The notes below the pieces were generated by a model. That model did not search any database and was not told where the DNA came from. It was given only the letters and a program-made list of their open reading frames with translations. From assembly GCA_964019055.1 (NCBI GenBank), contig OZ025224.1, forward strand, positions 9,746,757-9,810,756: a stretch of DNA of 64,000 bases, in the 5' to 3' direction. Shown piece after piece: positions 31,388-42,599 of the stretch. Position numbers and translations under genes: made by a program. Origin of the DNA: Anthopleura xanthogrammica. Taxonomy: Eukaryota > Cnidaria > Anthozoa > Actiniaria > Actiniidae. Each line of letters opens with the position of its first letter. Position 1 is the first letter of the stretch.

Positions 31388-31828
31388 GCAAATATTTCTT
31401 GCAGCTTCGGCACTTCATGTTTACAAGTATGTGTTTCTTGGACGTACTAAACTTTCGCGCCAAGGCAAGTTCGAACGTGAACGCAAACAACTTCGGATTT
31501 AAGAGCTGAATTTATTGTATTTAACTCTTATGCAAGACTAAAATAAATTAATCAATCCTTAAGCTATAATATAAATTATACTTTATTTAAAAAAAGCTGA
31601 TTGAGAGCAGAAGTCCCTAGATATTCCGTAAAATTTTTATTATTATGTCAGGGAAAGTCCTTTTCCGGTTATCCAATGAAAGTACTTCAGTCCGCTCATT
31701 TCCGGTTTCTCTATTGTTTATTAGAGAACCAATCAAAAACCTCAAAAAATTCCGTTTCCCCAGAGTCTCTCGTTTTTCGGCGCTGGCCAGGAGAAACGCG
31801 GGCTCTGGGTACGAGATTGCCTCACTGC

Positions 31829-34280
31829 GAGCTACCATGTTGATGTAGAGTCGTTAGTGTTTTCATTGGAGGAATTTCAGGTTTACAAGTGAATTATTGC
31901 TAAAAAAAAGGAAGCGATCTCCCCTAAATGGATGCATACGTATTCTACGGACAACTCTTGAAATGTTGACTTAGTATTTGTGGCAATTTAAAGCTGTAGA
32001 GCTGCCCTTGGGATTTTCATTTTACACGCGAAGGAAGCAACATGGCGACCGACTTGTACTCAGAGTTTACAAGGCAGAATAATGATACTTCTAAAGTTCG
32101 CCTCATTTCGAAATTGCCTTTTTTCTAAAGGATGTCAAACTGTTAATATAAAAAACACAAAAGCGGATATGGAGCTGATGTTCCAAGGCTTGAGATTTTG
32201 CATTGATTCTGTGCCTTCGCCATTACCTGATGTACGATACATCATTCTCTATGACTTAATTAATTCTCAATGGGACATTCTACTTCAAGAACTCCAGGAA
32301 AGTCATTCTAACTGTACTAGGTAGGCGTTGGCGTAAGGAAAAGTTATTATTTGCTGTCCTACGATCCTTCTGTACGTTCAATCGGTTTCAATCTCAAGAA
32401 GTTTGCTTGATTGTCTTGTTTTGCAAGTTCTTATCGTTTGTCACATCCAGGTGTCCGGAGCACGCCCGAACCGTCCAATCACAGCGCGCTTCGATGCTTA
32501 GCCAAGCGGCCCTTGCTCCAAGTCTCTTCCCAATACAAAAACACGCGTTTCAAAGAATTTAGAGAAAAAAAGTTGAAGTATACGTGTTGTTTAAAAAATT
32601 AAAGTAAATCTTTGCGATCCATCTCCTCAAATTCTGTGAGATATATGAATTTTAAGACTCGGGCGAGGGCCGCTTGAATTACAACAACAATCCTTTTCGC
32701 GCTTAGTTTTTCGTACAGCTGGATAAGGTGAAGTCAAGACGCAATAAATGGGTAATCAAGAAGCTGCCTCAACCAGGTAATTATTTCAATAATATTTTGG
32801 AATGCCAAAGTTTACTTCTGCGTTGTTTTTACGGTTGTAGTTGATGTACCACGCATGATTTTTGAGTACTGAAACTTTGGGTTTTTCAGGTGGGCTATTT
32901 GTTTAGTAGCCGGTCTCTCTTGCAGTAAAAATACAAATAGCGAGACAAAATTTTGCACCACATTTACAAATATTGTTTCTTTATTGCCTCTATTTACATG
33001 TTCGAGTGTTCAGTCATATTTTGCTCAATTATTTTTGCTTAACCACGGCATTACACGGCGGATAATATTTTGTTTATCAACGCTTTATTCATTCACCGAA
33101 ACGTGTCAATTGTAGAGGAATTTAAATTTCGCGGCTGAGTGATCGGCAGCAATGGGAAATACCACTGGACATTCAAAATTTATCGCGGGCATTAAATGGG
33201 GCAAGCGAAACGCTCGTGGGCGAGACTGATCCGTCCGCCGATGAATTTTTCAAAGTAGAGCGCATATATTTGCAAATTTCGATGGGAAGAAGTGAAGCGA
33301 TAAGCCCATTTTCGGATTAGATGTGTTGGATATTTATTGGGCCAAGGGTAGCTGGTGAAAAGTTCGCTGTGGAACAGATTTCTGGCGATTTACGGCCTGT
33401 TGAACCAAAGCACCCGAGTCCGAGGATTCCTTGACTTCGTCTTTAGAGCGGAGATAAAATTTCCTAAAATCACCTTAAGATACAACCAAACCGTCAGGAA
33501 ACCACAAAACATGCAATAAAACATTGATATACCGGTAAAGAAACAATAAAATATGAAATTTATTTTATTTTAAAGAATTTTTTTGATCTGCCATACTTTC
33601 TCTCTCTATATATATATATTCAGAACCATAGCTTGGGCTACCATGACTAACAACATGGAAACCTTCCCGAAGTATTCAAAATGTACTTTACACATGCAAG
33701 TACTAAACATAAATACCACACAAGATTTGCTAGTAAAAATAATTATACAACTAGACGCTGGTGGCAGCGTGCACTGGGATACCTGGACTGGGTGGGACCA
33801 GGGGGAGGGGGAGAGTTCTAGGGTGCCCTTGACCCACCCTTTGTGGAAAACGAATGATCAATTATAAAATAAGCCGACTGTAATTTGGTTTTTAATATTT
33901 CTGATGTATCGTACTGTCGAGGCCCCCGTTTTCTTTTTTCGTCGTTTTTCAAAAGACAGTGAAAGACTGCCTACTATAAATGTTCAGTGAAAGCCATTTT
34001 GGAAAAAAAGTTAAATCAAAAACTAACATCGAAAATACCCATTTTGGTGAAGTCCAACTTCCATATCTTTCCCATTCCAGTCCGAGTTTTATCATACGTA
34101 ATTAAGTCGCAGACAGAAAGTCGGCAAAGCCAGCTGACGGAGACACGTTTGCTTGAGGTCAGCATTATTTGTTTACTACATGAATCCTTCGTTCAGACCG
34201 GTAAGACGAGCAAATAATTGCTCAAAACTACCCTCAGAACTGCTTTACATTCCATAATTTTTTATGTTCGTATATATTTA
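31829..34280. other. Intergenic, with a possible decayed exon near 32042-32322
   Basis: From ATG at 32042 the frame reads MATDLYSEFTRQNNDTSKVR...LISKLPFF, stops, and one base later continues open as KGCQTVNIKNTKADMELMFQ...LINSQWDILLQELQESHSNC up to TAG/GTAGGC near 32322. It looks like a coding first exon with a frameshift, but no family is recognised. 32668-32730 repeats 15650-15712. A short (TA)n lies at about 33606. Nothing else is supported. Confidence 0.35.
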
Positions 34281-34612
34281 AGAAATAGAAGACGATTTTC
34301 CGTGTTATATAGCCTGATCTAAACACGCGTGATGTTGGGAGAACATGAGAGAGCGTAGGAGCTTTTCAGCTCTCGAGTGTTCTCCCAACATCACAAGTGT
34401 TTAGATCAGGCTATATAACACGGAAAATCGTCTTCTATTTCTTTTATAAAATATTTTTTGAGGCTAAATCGGTATTTTAATTGCTGATAAGAATAGCAAT
34501 TCTCCATACGTGCGCCATCCACCAATCTACAGATGACGTGAGCATGTTTAGATAGCCTCATCCAACACGCTTTTTGACCAATCAGAGCGCGCGTACTATC
34601 TAAATTATTTTA
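34281..34612. mobile_element. Foldback element with long hairpin, copy 1
   Basis: 34281-34442 is a hairpin. The 5' arm runs from AGAAATAGAAGACGATTTTC through TTATATAGCCTGATCTAAAC to GTTGGGAGAACA; the 3' arm is the complement. Only the ACGCGTG/CAAGTGT positions and the 35-nt loop region mismatch. A 3' part (GTTTAGATAGCCTC...GTACTATCTAAATTATTT) also folds. About 330 bp in all, shared with 38781-39098. Confidence 0.85.
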
Positions 34613-36274
34613 TAATTGTAAATCAATCAACAGTTCGTAAATGTTTAACGAGTAAGCCGTGAGTTGAATGACTTTATAAGAGATCGATCTGAGGGTCAAA
34701 ATGCATGCGTTCGATTTAACAATATTTCTCATTACTCTTCAGTTCTTAATATCAAAATGAAAGCTCGAATAAACTTCTTTGTACCTCATGTTTATTTAGT
34801 AAAAATGTTGAATTTGATTGAAGCGCTTAAACAATATTTTCAAATTCTGCTCGCGATGGTATTATAACGAATTCACTTGTAACGATAACTGAAGAAGATC
34901 TGAGTCCAGATCGAAACGTCTTGAAAAAACATACTTTAAAACAAACCAGAGTCAACTAATTGATTTAAAAATCATTTTTATTTGTAGTAGTCTTGTTGAG
35001 TCAAACCATTAAATAAAGCATCCGAAAACCGTGTCGGTAAACCTTCGAATGAAGTCAGGATGTCCCATCGGTTTGAATTAGCTTGGAGTGCGTAGAAAGT
35101 CTTTAACACAAGAATTAAATATTGGCCATGGCTAGCTTTTTCCTTTTGTACTGATACTACAGATAATACTGCTTTAAATAGCTGAGTCAAAGCACGAGTA
35201 GTTAATCAAAGTTAGAAAAAACCTACTAATGGTCTATCACCAATCGAGCCCTGTGATTGGCTGAGATACTAGGGATTTATTAGTGATAGACCTCTAGTAG
35301 CGAAAAGCGCCGGTTTTGAAAACCAAAAAAAATTATATTTAAAGCAAAATCCAAAACTTTTTGCATCCTTTTATTGGACCGATTAGTAGGTTTTTACTAA
35401 AACAATTAGACCATTCGGACTCGAGGACTAATTGTTAATTAGCCATTTGCCGTGAGCAATGAAAATTCTTCAGAATTTCTGGTCTGATTAGAATTATCCT
35501 TGTTTACGAATAAATTAAAACTTCTGACTCGGCTCACTTTTTAATTACAGCAGTCAACAAAATAGAGCATGCGTAGACATTAACTTATGTCACGTGATAA
35601 GCTAGCTCCGCCCTCTCTTAATCACTTAGCAACGTAGTGACATTGATTGACAGCTGGCACATGCTAATTGATAGGTCTATTAGAGAGGAACCCTGTAGCA
35701 GATGCCCGCTAAGGCCTCTTGGGTAAAGTTCTGAAGACCCCTGGGTATTATTGCGCAACTTGTCCAATTTGTCGGTCCGGAAAATGGAAAAAAAAAACCA
35801 AACGTATTTTAAGACTGTGATACCACAGGTATCCCAGTAATTATGGTAAATTTAACATGAGATTTGCTGGTGCAATATTGTGGAATTCATTACTGGGTTG
35901 CCATGGTGGCAAACCAGTCTTAAAATGAGATCCGTTTTTCGGGCGTCAGGTAGACCATAATTTTACACGTCATGATTAGTCGAGAACTTGTAAACAATGT
36001 CCAATGTCCAATGAAGTTGCCACACGACATCGAGGACGATGTATTTATAGTTTTTAGTGTTGTGTCGCCATTAATTCATTCGTTCAGGGTTCGTGAAGTA
36101 CTATTATGTCTGTAGGCATGTTGCGTACTATTTTCTTTAGCTTTTTTAACGGTATGTTTAAACTACTTACAAACGCACGCGCCAAACGTGGTAGACACAC
36201 AGTAAAAGATGTTATTGAGCGATTTTGGAACGGGTTGGTCCACGTACTCAAAGAGAGAAGTCTGAGAATCTATG
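34613..36274. other. Intergenic with small foldbacks
   Basis: Small inverted repeats at 35222-35296 (CTACTAATGGTCTATCAC / GTGATAGACCTCTAGTAG) and about 35795-35935 (ATTTTAAGACTG / CAGTCTTAAAAT). A plus frame at 36106-36274 encodes RGRHTVKDVIERFW, similar to the exon at 12404-12561; the hAT element interrupts it. No complete gene. Confidence 0.45.
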
Positions 36275-37979
36275 CAGGGGCCCTATCTAGGGGGGGTGAA
36301 TAGGGTGGCTAGCCACCCCCCATTTTGGCTCGTTTTTTTTTCTTTTTCTTTTTTTAAAGGCAATTGTTGTTTACGTTGATAAAAAAAGTTATCTATAATT
36401 TAGAGTCTTACAATATGTGAGTTTTTTTTGTTTTTTTTTTCATTATTTCAAATCTGGACTATAAAGGCTGCTGCCTGCACTCGATTAACCTTGCCACGCC
36501 TGTAAAATTACTGCGATCCAAAACATGATGGATTCGTGCCATGAACTGTTCGCATTCTTTGAAAATTCACCCAAGCGGCAGAAGTTCTTAAAGATTGTAA
36601 TCGACGCTCTTTCACCAGAACACACAAAGAAAAAGTTGAAAGACTTGTGTAAGACACGATGGGTTGCAAGGCATACAGCATTTGAAACTATCTTTGACTT
36701 GTACGAGTACATTGTCATAACTTTAAATGAGATCTGTCAGCCCACAAATGATGAGCGTTTCTATCCAAATGACGAGGAATGGTCCTGGGACGGCAAAACA
36801 AAGGCTATGGCCAATGGGCTACGACACACTATGACGGACTTCGGGCTCATTGTCAGCTTCATGTGTGCAAAAGAAATGCTAGAGCCAATGCAACCTCTGG
36901 TATCTTCTCCTCAAGGACGTTATGTTGAAGTCTATTTTGGTTTCCAGAATATAGAAGAAGTCAATTCCAGCTATGTGGACATACGCAAAGAAATCGTCGC
37001 CTGGTTTGCACGTTTATACGAGAAGATATTATCTCTGGCAAGAACAGTTGGCTCTAATGAACAGCGACCAAGAGTTTGCCAACGACAGAGAAACCGAGAA
37101 AACACACCAGCGGAAACAGTGCGCGCATATCGGAAGCGAACGGTCGTAATTCCCTTCCTAGACGTGATATGCTCGGAAATGAAATGCCGTTTCATTGACG
37201 ATAAAAGAGCACATTTTGAGCTCTGCTCATTGATCCCTGAGTTAATTGTTTCTAAGACCACTGACAGTGTCGTGGAAGTGGGCCAGGTTCTCTATGCAAA
37301 ATGGAAACATGTCTTACCTGTGGCGTCGACTTTTGAAAGCGAGATAATACGATGGATGAATTACTGGAAGCGCCAAGAGTCTTTACCTACAAGTATGTCT
37401 ATTACCTCCCTACAGGCCAAACATGATGCTGACAAGACATTTTTCCCAAACGTCAGGGAACTGTTGATTATTCTGGCAGTATTACCTATAGGCAGCACTG
37501 AAGCAGAGAGATCCTTTTCCTGCCTTCGAAGAATACACACATGGCTTCGAAATTCGATGACGACCGAGAGATTATCAGACCTTGCCGTTATTGCAATGCA
37601 TGGCAATTCTATTAATCTAGACAACAAGAAAATCTGTGAGCGGTTTGTGGCACTCCACCCTAAAAGAATGATGACCGCATCTCTCTTCGCATAGGATGTA
37701 TTAAGGTACCACCCCAAGTATATGATTTCAAAGACTCGTCAAAGTAACGATGGAATCTATTTATCTACTATTTTTGTAACAGATTCTTTCTACTTTTTCT
37801 GCTTTTTAATGTATCTTTATTTTCTCTGGAATAGAAATATTATATATGTCGTGAGCATTTCATTAAATGCAAAACGTAAACAAAGCCAAAAAGACAGCCT
37901 AAACTATTTGGATTTTTGCCAGAGTATATATTCAAATCTTTCAATTCGCCCCCCTAAAAAGTGTCTAGATCCGCCACTG
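36275..37979. mobile_element. hAT-type transposon, internally deleted
   Basis: The left end CAGGGGCCCTATCTAGGGGG and the right end (complement CAGTGGCGGATCTAGACACT) are hAT-like. CTATG occurs on both sides (36270-36274 and 37980-37984); most hAT elements make 8 bp. It carries the C-terminal part of a hAT transposase. GGGTGGCTAGCCACCC near the left end is a subterminal palindrome. Confidence 0.8.
36525..37694 (+). CDS. hAT transposase, C-terminal half (ZMYM1/THAP0-like)
   Basis: 389 codons without a stop. From residue 38, KKLKDLCKTRWVARHTAFET is the conserved TRW block of hAT transposases. The C-terminal dimerisation region is near residues 320-365 (VLPIGSTEAERSFSCLRRIH...RNSMTTERLSDLAVIAMHG). 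The N-terminal zinc finger and the first catalytic Asp blocks are missing; only about 250 bp separate the left terminus from the ATG, so an internal deletion removed them. The product cannot be an active transposase but could act in trans on others or have been domesticated. Intact length of the remaining frame hints that it is young or under some constraint. Confidence 0.85.
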   Translation: MMDSCHELFAFFENSPKRQKFLKIVIDALSPEHTKKKLKDLCKTRWVARHTAFETIFDLYEYIVITLNEICQPTNDERFYPNDEEWSWDGKTKAMANGLRHTMTDFGLIVSFMCAKEMLEPMQPLVSSPQGRYVEVYFGFQNIEEVNSSYVDIRKEIVAWFARLYEKILSLARTVGSNEQRPRVCQRQRNRENTPAETVRAYRKRTVVIPFLDVICSEMKCRFIDDKRAHFELCSLIPELIVSKTTDSVVEVGQVLYAKWKHVLPVASTFESEIIRWMNYWKRQESLPTSMSITSLQAKHDADKTFFPNVRELLIILAVLPIGSTEAERSFSCLRRIHTWLRNSMTTERLSDLAVIAMHGNSINLDNKKICERFVALHPKRMMTASLFA

Positions 37980-37984
37980 CTATG

Positions 37985-38780
37985 AGCTATCTTTGAGAAT
38001 CTATGAGCAAACTACGGTATGAGAATCGTAGAACTGGACAAACTAGTCAAAATAGACTAAGAGAATCTATAAACTATCTAGCTATGAGGAGCTCTGGGTA
38101 CGAGACTGGCTATGATCAAACTAGATCTTACCAGATCTCAGATTTTAAAAAAATTACTGAGACAAACTACAGAACGAGAGACAAAGGCTACAAAACGAGT
38201 GACAAACAAAGCTTTGATGAAAGCTGACTCCAAAAACTTGTAGAAGTCAGACGAGCTAATAGTGATCTACAAGAAAGCGAACTGCCAAGACTCCTTGTTG
38301 AATATTTCCATTTATGAAAATACAGAAAACAAAAACTGAGGGAAAAACAAATTACCAGTTAAACACATTTTGGCTAAGAGTATTAACATTGATAAAACGT
38401 TTGTTTTGCAGTGAACAGTTTCGATACTGAAATAGATATGTTTATTTCATCAGCTAGTCTTGAAAGGTACTCTAGTAGGTCAAGTAGAAATCTAAGACGC
38501 GTTGACAAGTCAGTAACGCAACACTAATGCCTTACTAAAATTTAAAATGTTTTTAATAAAGGGGGACTTTGAACCCAAAAGGAACACTTTGGTGTGAAAT
38601 AATAAAGAGTATATAGGATTGGCGAGTGGGCGAGCTGTTGCACAGGCAACCCAGTGAACGCTCCAAGAGCGTCTAGTTGAATGAAAATCTGAGAAAGGAA
38701 AAAAGAGCTAGTTTTAAGAGTAAATTATTTTCTACTTTCATCAGTTCATATAATTCATAAGTCACACTGATTTGTAATTA
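37985..38780. other. Intergenic with GAGAATCTATGAGC-like motifs
   Basis: Degenerate repeats of GAGAATCTATGAGC surround the hAT insertion (36262, 37996, 38080). CTCTGGGTACGAGACTGG at about 38091 is an end of the family at 31021. No gene recognised. Confidence 0.45.
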
Positions 38781-39098
38781 AGAAATAGAAGACGATTTTC
38801 CGTGTTATATAGCCTGATCTAAACACGCGTGATGTTGGGAGAACACGAGAGAGCGTAGGAGCTTTTCAGCTCTCGAGTGTTCTCCCAACATCACGCGTGT
38901 TTAGATCAGGCTATATAACACGGAAAATCGTCTTCTATTTCTTTTATAAAATATTTTTTGAGGCTAAATCGGCATTTTTATCGGTCAAAAAAACCAGCGA
39001 AAAAAATTCACACATACAGATGACGTGAGCATGTTTAGATAGCCTCATCCAACACGCTTTTTGACCAATCAGAGCGCGCGTACTATCTAAATTATTTT
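38781..39098. mobile_element. Foldback element with long hairpin, copy 2
   Basis: Nearly identical to 34281-34612. Here the arms are fully complementary through ACACGCGTGATGTTGGGAGA (hairpin 38781-38942). The mid part after AAATCGG differs from copy 1 by a short replacement, then matches again. Confidence 0.87.
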
Positions 39099-39975
39099 GT
39101 AAACAACTTTATTACCTCACATGTGTTGCCTATTTACTTTTTTGTTCTATATAACTATATTTCTGTTTTTGCTTGACCATTATTTTGTTTCTTTCTCTTC
39201 TATATTTATTATATTTATTATCATAACTACTTTGTATTATTTACAAAATCTCTCAAGACTCTTTTCTGGCCTAACATTGTAAATAATTTTTGTGGGTAAT
39301 TGTGTAGATCAGTCTTCCAGCTGTTACAATTAAGCAATGTCCATAAAATATGTAAACTTATTCCGGCTTACACTACTTTGCGGAACGAAACGAAACGAAA
39401 TGGAATGTTGGAGTCTACTTTGCGGAACGAAACGAAATATTTATAAATTAAATTCATAATAATATACCTTCAATATACAATAATATACCTTCAAGTGTAG
39501 CGTCTTTTTCTTCACTTTCTCTGCAATAGTTTACGTTCGCTATACGTTAAATAGGGTTCTTCCTGGGTTCTTGTACAGACTGTACATGCAGCTTTCCAAC
39601 GCACTTTCGAGGCCATTAAAACACGTTTCACAATAAATAGCCTTCTGTTTACCCACTCTTAGTGCCAACTTTGCGCTTCTTTGGCTATACAACAACAACA
39701 ACAATAATTTTATTTGCGCTCAGGTATGAAAGAATTACATGGAAAGGATAATTAAAAATTGCAAAAGAGGAGCACAGCTACCCAAAATAGCTAAGAAGCT
39801 AAACGAGTTAGGCAGCTAAGAGGTCAGAAATTGCAGAAAACAATGTTTACAAAAATGTATGGAGGATGCAAATTGATACACAAAGAACGAAGAAATATAA
39901 TGAAAAGAAAAGAAAAAAACAAAAAGACAAAATTTTACGAATGAGCATTAAACAAGGAGATACATCAATATCAGA
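39099..39975. other. Intergenic / 3' flank of the minus-strand LINE
   Basis: Contains a duplicated CTTTGCGGAACGAAACGAAA (about 39373 and 39418) and GCTATACAACAACAACAACA before the LINE. No gene recognised. Confidence 0.45.
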
Positions 39976-41740
39976 TTAATATTCGTCGAGAAAAGAATTG
40001 ATTAGATGTTTTTTGAAGCCACCACGCCTGCTAGATTTTGATTCATCAGGAATGGAATTCCAGACCTTAGCACCTACATAGCGAATATTGAATTTGCCAT
40101 AATTTGTTCTAATTTTAGGGAAAGAGTAAGTGTTTTTGCTAGCTAGTCTGGTGTTGTATTGATGTACTCTTTTTATACTTATAAAGAAATCATTAAAAGG
40201 AGAAGGCAAACTATTAGTATAAAAATCGTACATAAATAAAGCATGATGAATAAAAATTAAGTCAATAAATTTGATTATATTCAGTTTAGAGAAAAGGGGA
40301 GATGAATGAGCATTATACTCAGAGAAAGTTATAATCCTAGTAGCCTTTTTTTGGAGAGAAATAAGGGGTTTTAGATTAGTTAAGTAAGTATTTCCCAAGA
40401 AGTAACAGCATATGTTAGGAATGGATAAATTAAAGTGTAGTAGAGTTGAATTAAAATAGAAGTATTTACATAGTGACGTATTTTTGAGATGACACCAATA
40501 GAACGTCTAATTTTTTGTGATATGTGTTGAACATGAGATTTCCAATTAAGACTAGAATCAATGAAAATACCAAGGTATTTAATACAATTTAATACAAAGT
40601 TATTGATGTATAGCTTAGGTGAAAACTGTGTCGCTTTTTGAGGAGGATGGAAAATAACAAAGTTAGTTTTTTGATATTTAAAGAAAGCCTGTTGGCAGTG
40701 AGCCAGGCAAAGATAAAGCCAAGATTTTCATTAATTAGGGACAAGGTCAAAACAATTGTCCAAAATAGGGACCTGATTTTTTTGGTTTAGGTGGTGGGTA
40801 CCGGTAAATACCCCCTCCCCCCTCAGAGACCTGTTGAAATGCTCGATACTGGGTGTCCGTAGTGACTATTTCTATCCACAAATACGCTGTTTAGAGTACA
40901 TGCAAACAGACAGTATATTCACTTCTACGATTTGACTTTTAGTTTTGGAGATATTTGTGTACAAAATTTAGGATTTCACTTCCAGAGGTGGTGGGTACCG
41001 GGTAACACCACCCCTCCCCTCCAAATCGGGTCACGTAAGATGACAATTATTTTGACTTCGTTCCTTAATGATTCCAGTCTCAAAAGACTCTTATTCGAGC
41101 AAAATAAATTGGTATCATCTGCAAAAATATGAAAGTCAAAAAATTTACAGCAATTATGAAAGTCATTAATGTACAAGAGAAAAAGAAGAGGGCCTAAGAC
41201 TGAACTCTGGGGACACCATGGGTGACAGCTGCATCTTCAGATGTTATGTTACCAATTGATACATGTTGGACTCTATGATCTAAGTAAGAAGAGAACCAAT
41301 CAATTGCAGGGCCTCTTATTCCATAATGAATTAGTTTTTTGATAAGGATAGTGTGATCTACAGTGTCAAAGGCCTTAGAGAAGTCAAGGAAAATCCCACA
41401 GGAGTATAGGCCATCTTCTATAGCTTTCTGAATTTTATCAGTGATTAATAGGGTGGCATAGGATGTAGAATGATTATTACGGAAACCAAACTGTTTGTCA
41501 TATAGAATATAATTTTTTTCAATAAATGAATAAAGTCTCTTGTACATTAATTTTTCCAAGATTTTGTTAAAAATAGAGAGAAGGGAAATAGGACGATAAT
41601 TTTTGATATCAGACACTGAATCTTTTTTATGAATTGGGATAACATTAGCAATTTTTAATTGATCTGGAACACAGCCAGTTGAAAAATATATCTCTTGAAT
41701 AAGCCGAATAACTTGACAAATAAAGCTTTTTCTTTGGGCT
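39976..41740 (-). pseudogene. Non-LTR retrotransposon (LINE) RT, decayed and interrupted
   Basis: Reading from 41740 down: reverse transcriptase blocks NVIPIHKKDSVSDIKNYRPI, LDFSKAFDTVDHTILIKKL and HGV(P), then HIFADDTNLF (the catalytic F/YADD), then LTANRLSLNIKKTNFVIFHP and the C-terminal thumb TLIYPFLTYAVTSW...NLKPLISLQKKATRI. It is broken by frameshifts near 41200 and 40390 and by an insertion at about 40745-41050. The 5' ORF1 and endonuclease are absent (5' truncation near 41740). The family resembles Jockey/CR1-like LINEs. It cannot be active. Confidence 0.85.
40745..41050. repeat. ~300-bp insertion in the LINE
   Basis: Interrupts the RT frame between the FADD block and LTANRLSLN. It contains two direct copies of GGTGGTGGGTACCGG (about 40790 and 40985). 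GGACAAGGTCAAAACAATTG at one side and GACAATTATTTTGACTTCG at the other are inverted relatives. Family unknown. Confidence 0.6.
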
Positions 41741-42496
41741 GTTAGCAGGCACCATTTTGAATACCACAGGGACCCCAGCAACGAGCTTTTGCAACACAGG
41801 GAGCCCAACATATAAACGCATGAATGAATGTACCGGCAATATAGGCCATTTGCAAAATTAATTTTCATAATTTTCATAAATTAAATGCTTACTGAATATT
41901 TGTGGAATTCTTTTCAAAAAAGGTCTCACAATGGCGTTCCCTACGGTTAAAAAGAGTCTCTAGCCCCGAGAGGCTTAAGGCCTCCCCACAAAAGTCAACT
42001 GCATGAAATCCCACTGACTTTCATTTATCTATTTCTTAATATTACAAGTATATTATTTTAAATTTGCCGATAATTTTAACGTATTTTTAACGTATAATCT
42101 ATCTAACGAGAAATTGCAATAGAAAAAAATCTAGCTAGAATATACCGAGATATTTATGAACACAGGGTGAAACATGTTATATTTCTCTTAATAAAGTTAG
42201 GCGGCACCTGAAAGCTAAAAAAGCTGAGATCGGCAAGGATTATTGGTAGATGCATTTTACATGTTTTTATCACTTCTTAACTATTGATGGACTTGAGATG
42301 TTTTCCCAGTTTCAGATTCAGCTTATGTGAGTATCCTAAAGCTACAGTTTTGCATCCAAAAGCTTTATTTTACTTGTCATGGCCAGAAATGGGATACAAA
42401 ATGGCGAGGAGCATGCGCATATCAAGTTAATTTCCCGGGTAATAATATAGATGCAAAAATTTCTCACTTCTGATTGGTTTAAAGCAGTGCAGTTTC
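41741..42496. other. Intergenic between the two LINEs
   Basis: Contains CACAGGGACCCCAGCAACGA and CACAGGGAGCCCAACATA (about 41765-41800), which match the TIR end of the 2A element. No gene. Confidence 0.45.
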
Positions 42497-42560
42497 CCTG
42501 AAATACCAGTGCAAAAACGTGAAACACCAGTGCAAAAACCTGAAACACCGGTGCAAATTA
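42497..42560. repeat. Three-copy ~21-bp tandem repeat
   Basis: TGAAATACCAGTGCAAAAAC, TGAAACACCAGTGCAAAAAC and TGAAACACCGGTGCAAAT follow one another, just upstream of the plus-strand LINE. Confidence 0.85.
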
Positions 42561-42599
42561 CATTTTCCGAAAACGGTCTTGAAACCAAATTTTCTTTGA

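Larger units (their letters stand above)
31021..31819. mobile_element. 799-bp Mutator-like element carrying a RecQ-type exon
   Basis: Terminal inverted repeats start CAATCTCGTACCCAGAGCCC and match for about 78 bp, then weakly to about 105 bp. CCTCACTGC flanks both ends exactly (31012-31020 and 31820-31828). Long TIRs with a 9-bp duplication are the hallmark of Mutator/MULE elements. The interior has no transposase but encodes the start of a RecQ-like helicase. CTCTGGGTACGAGACTGG at about 38091 is another family end. Confidence 0.85.
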
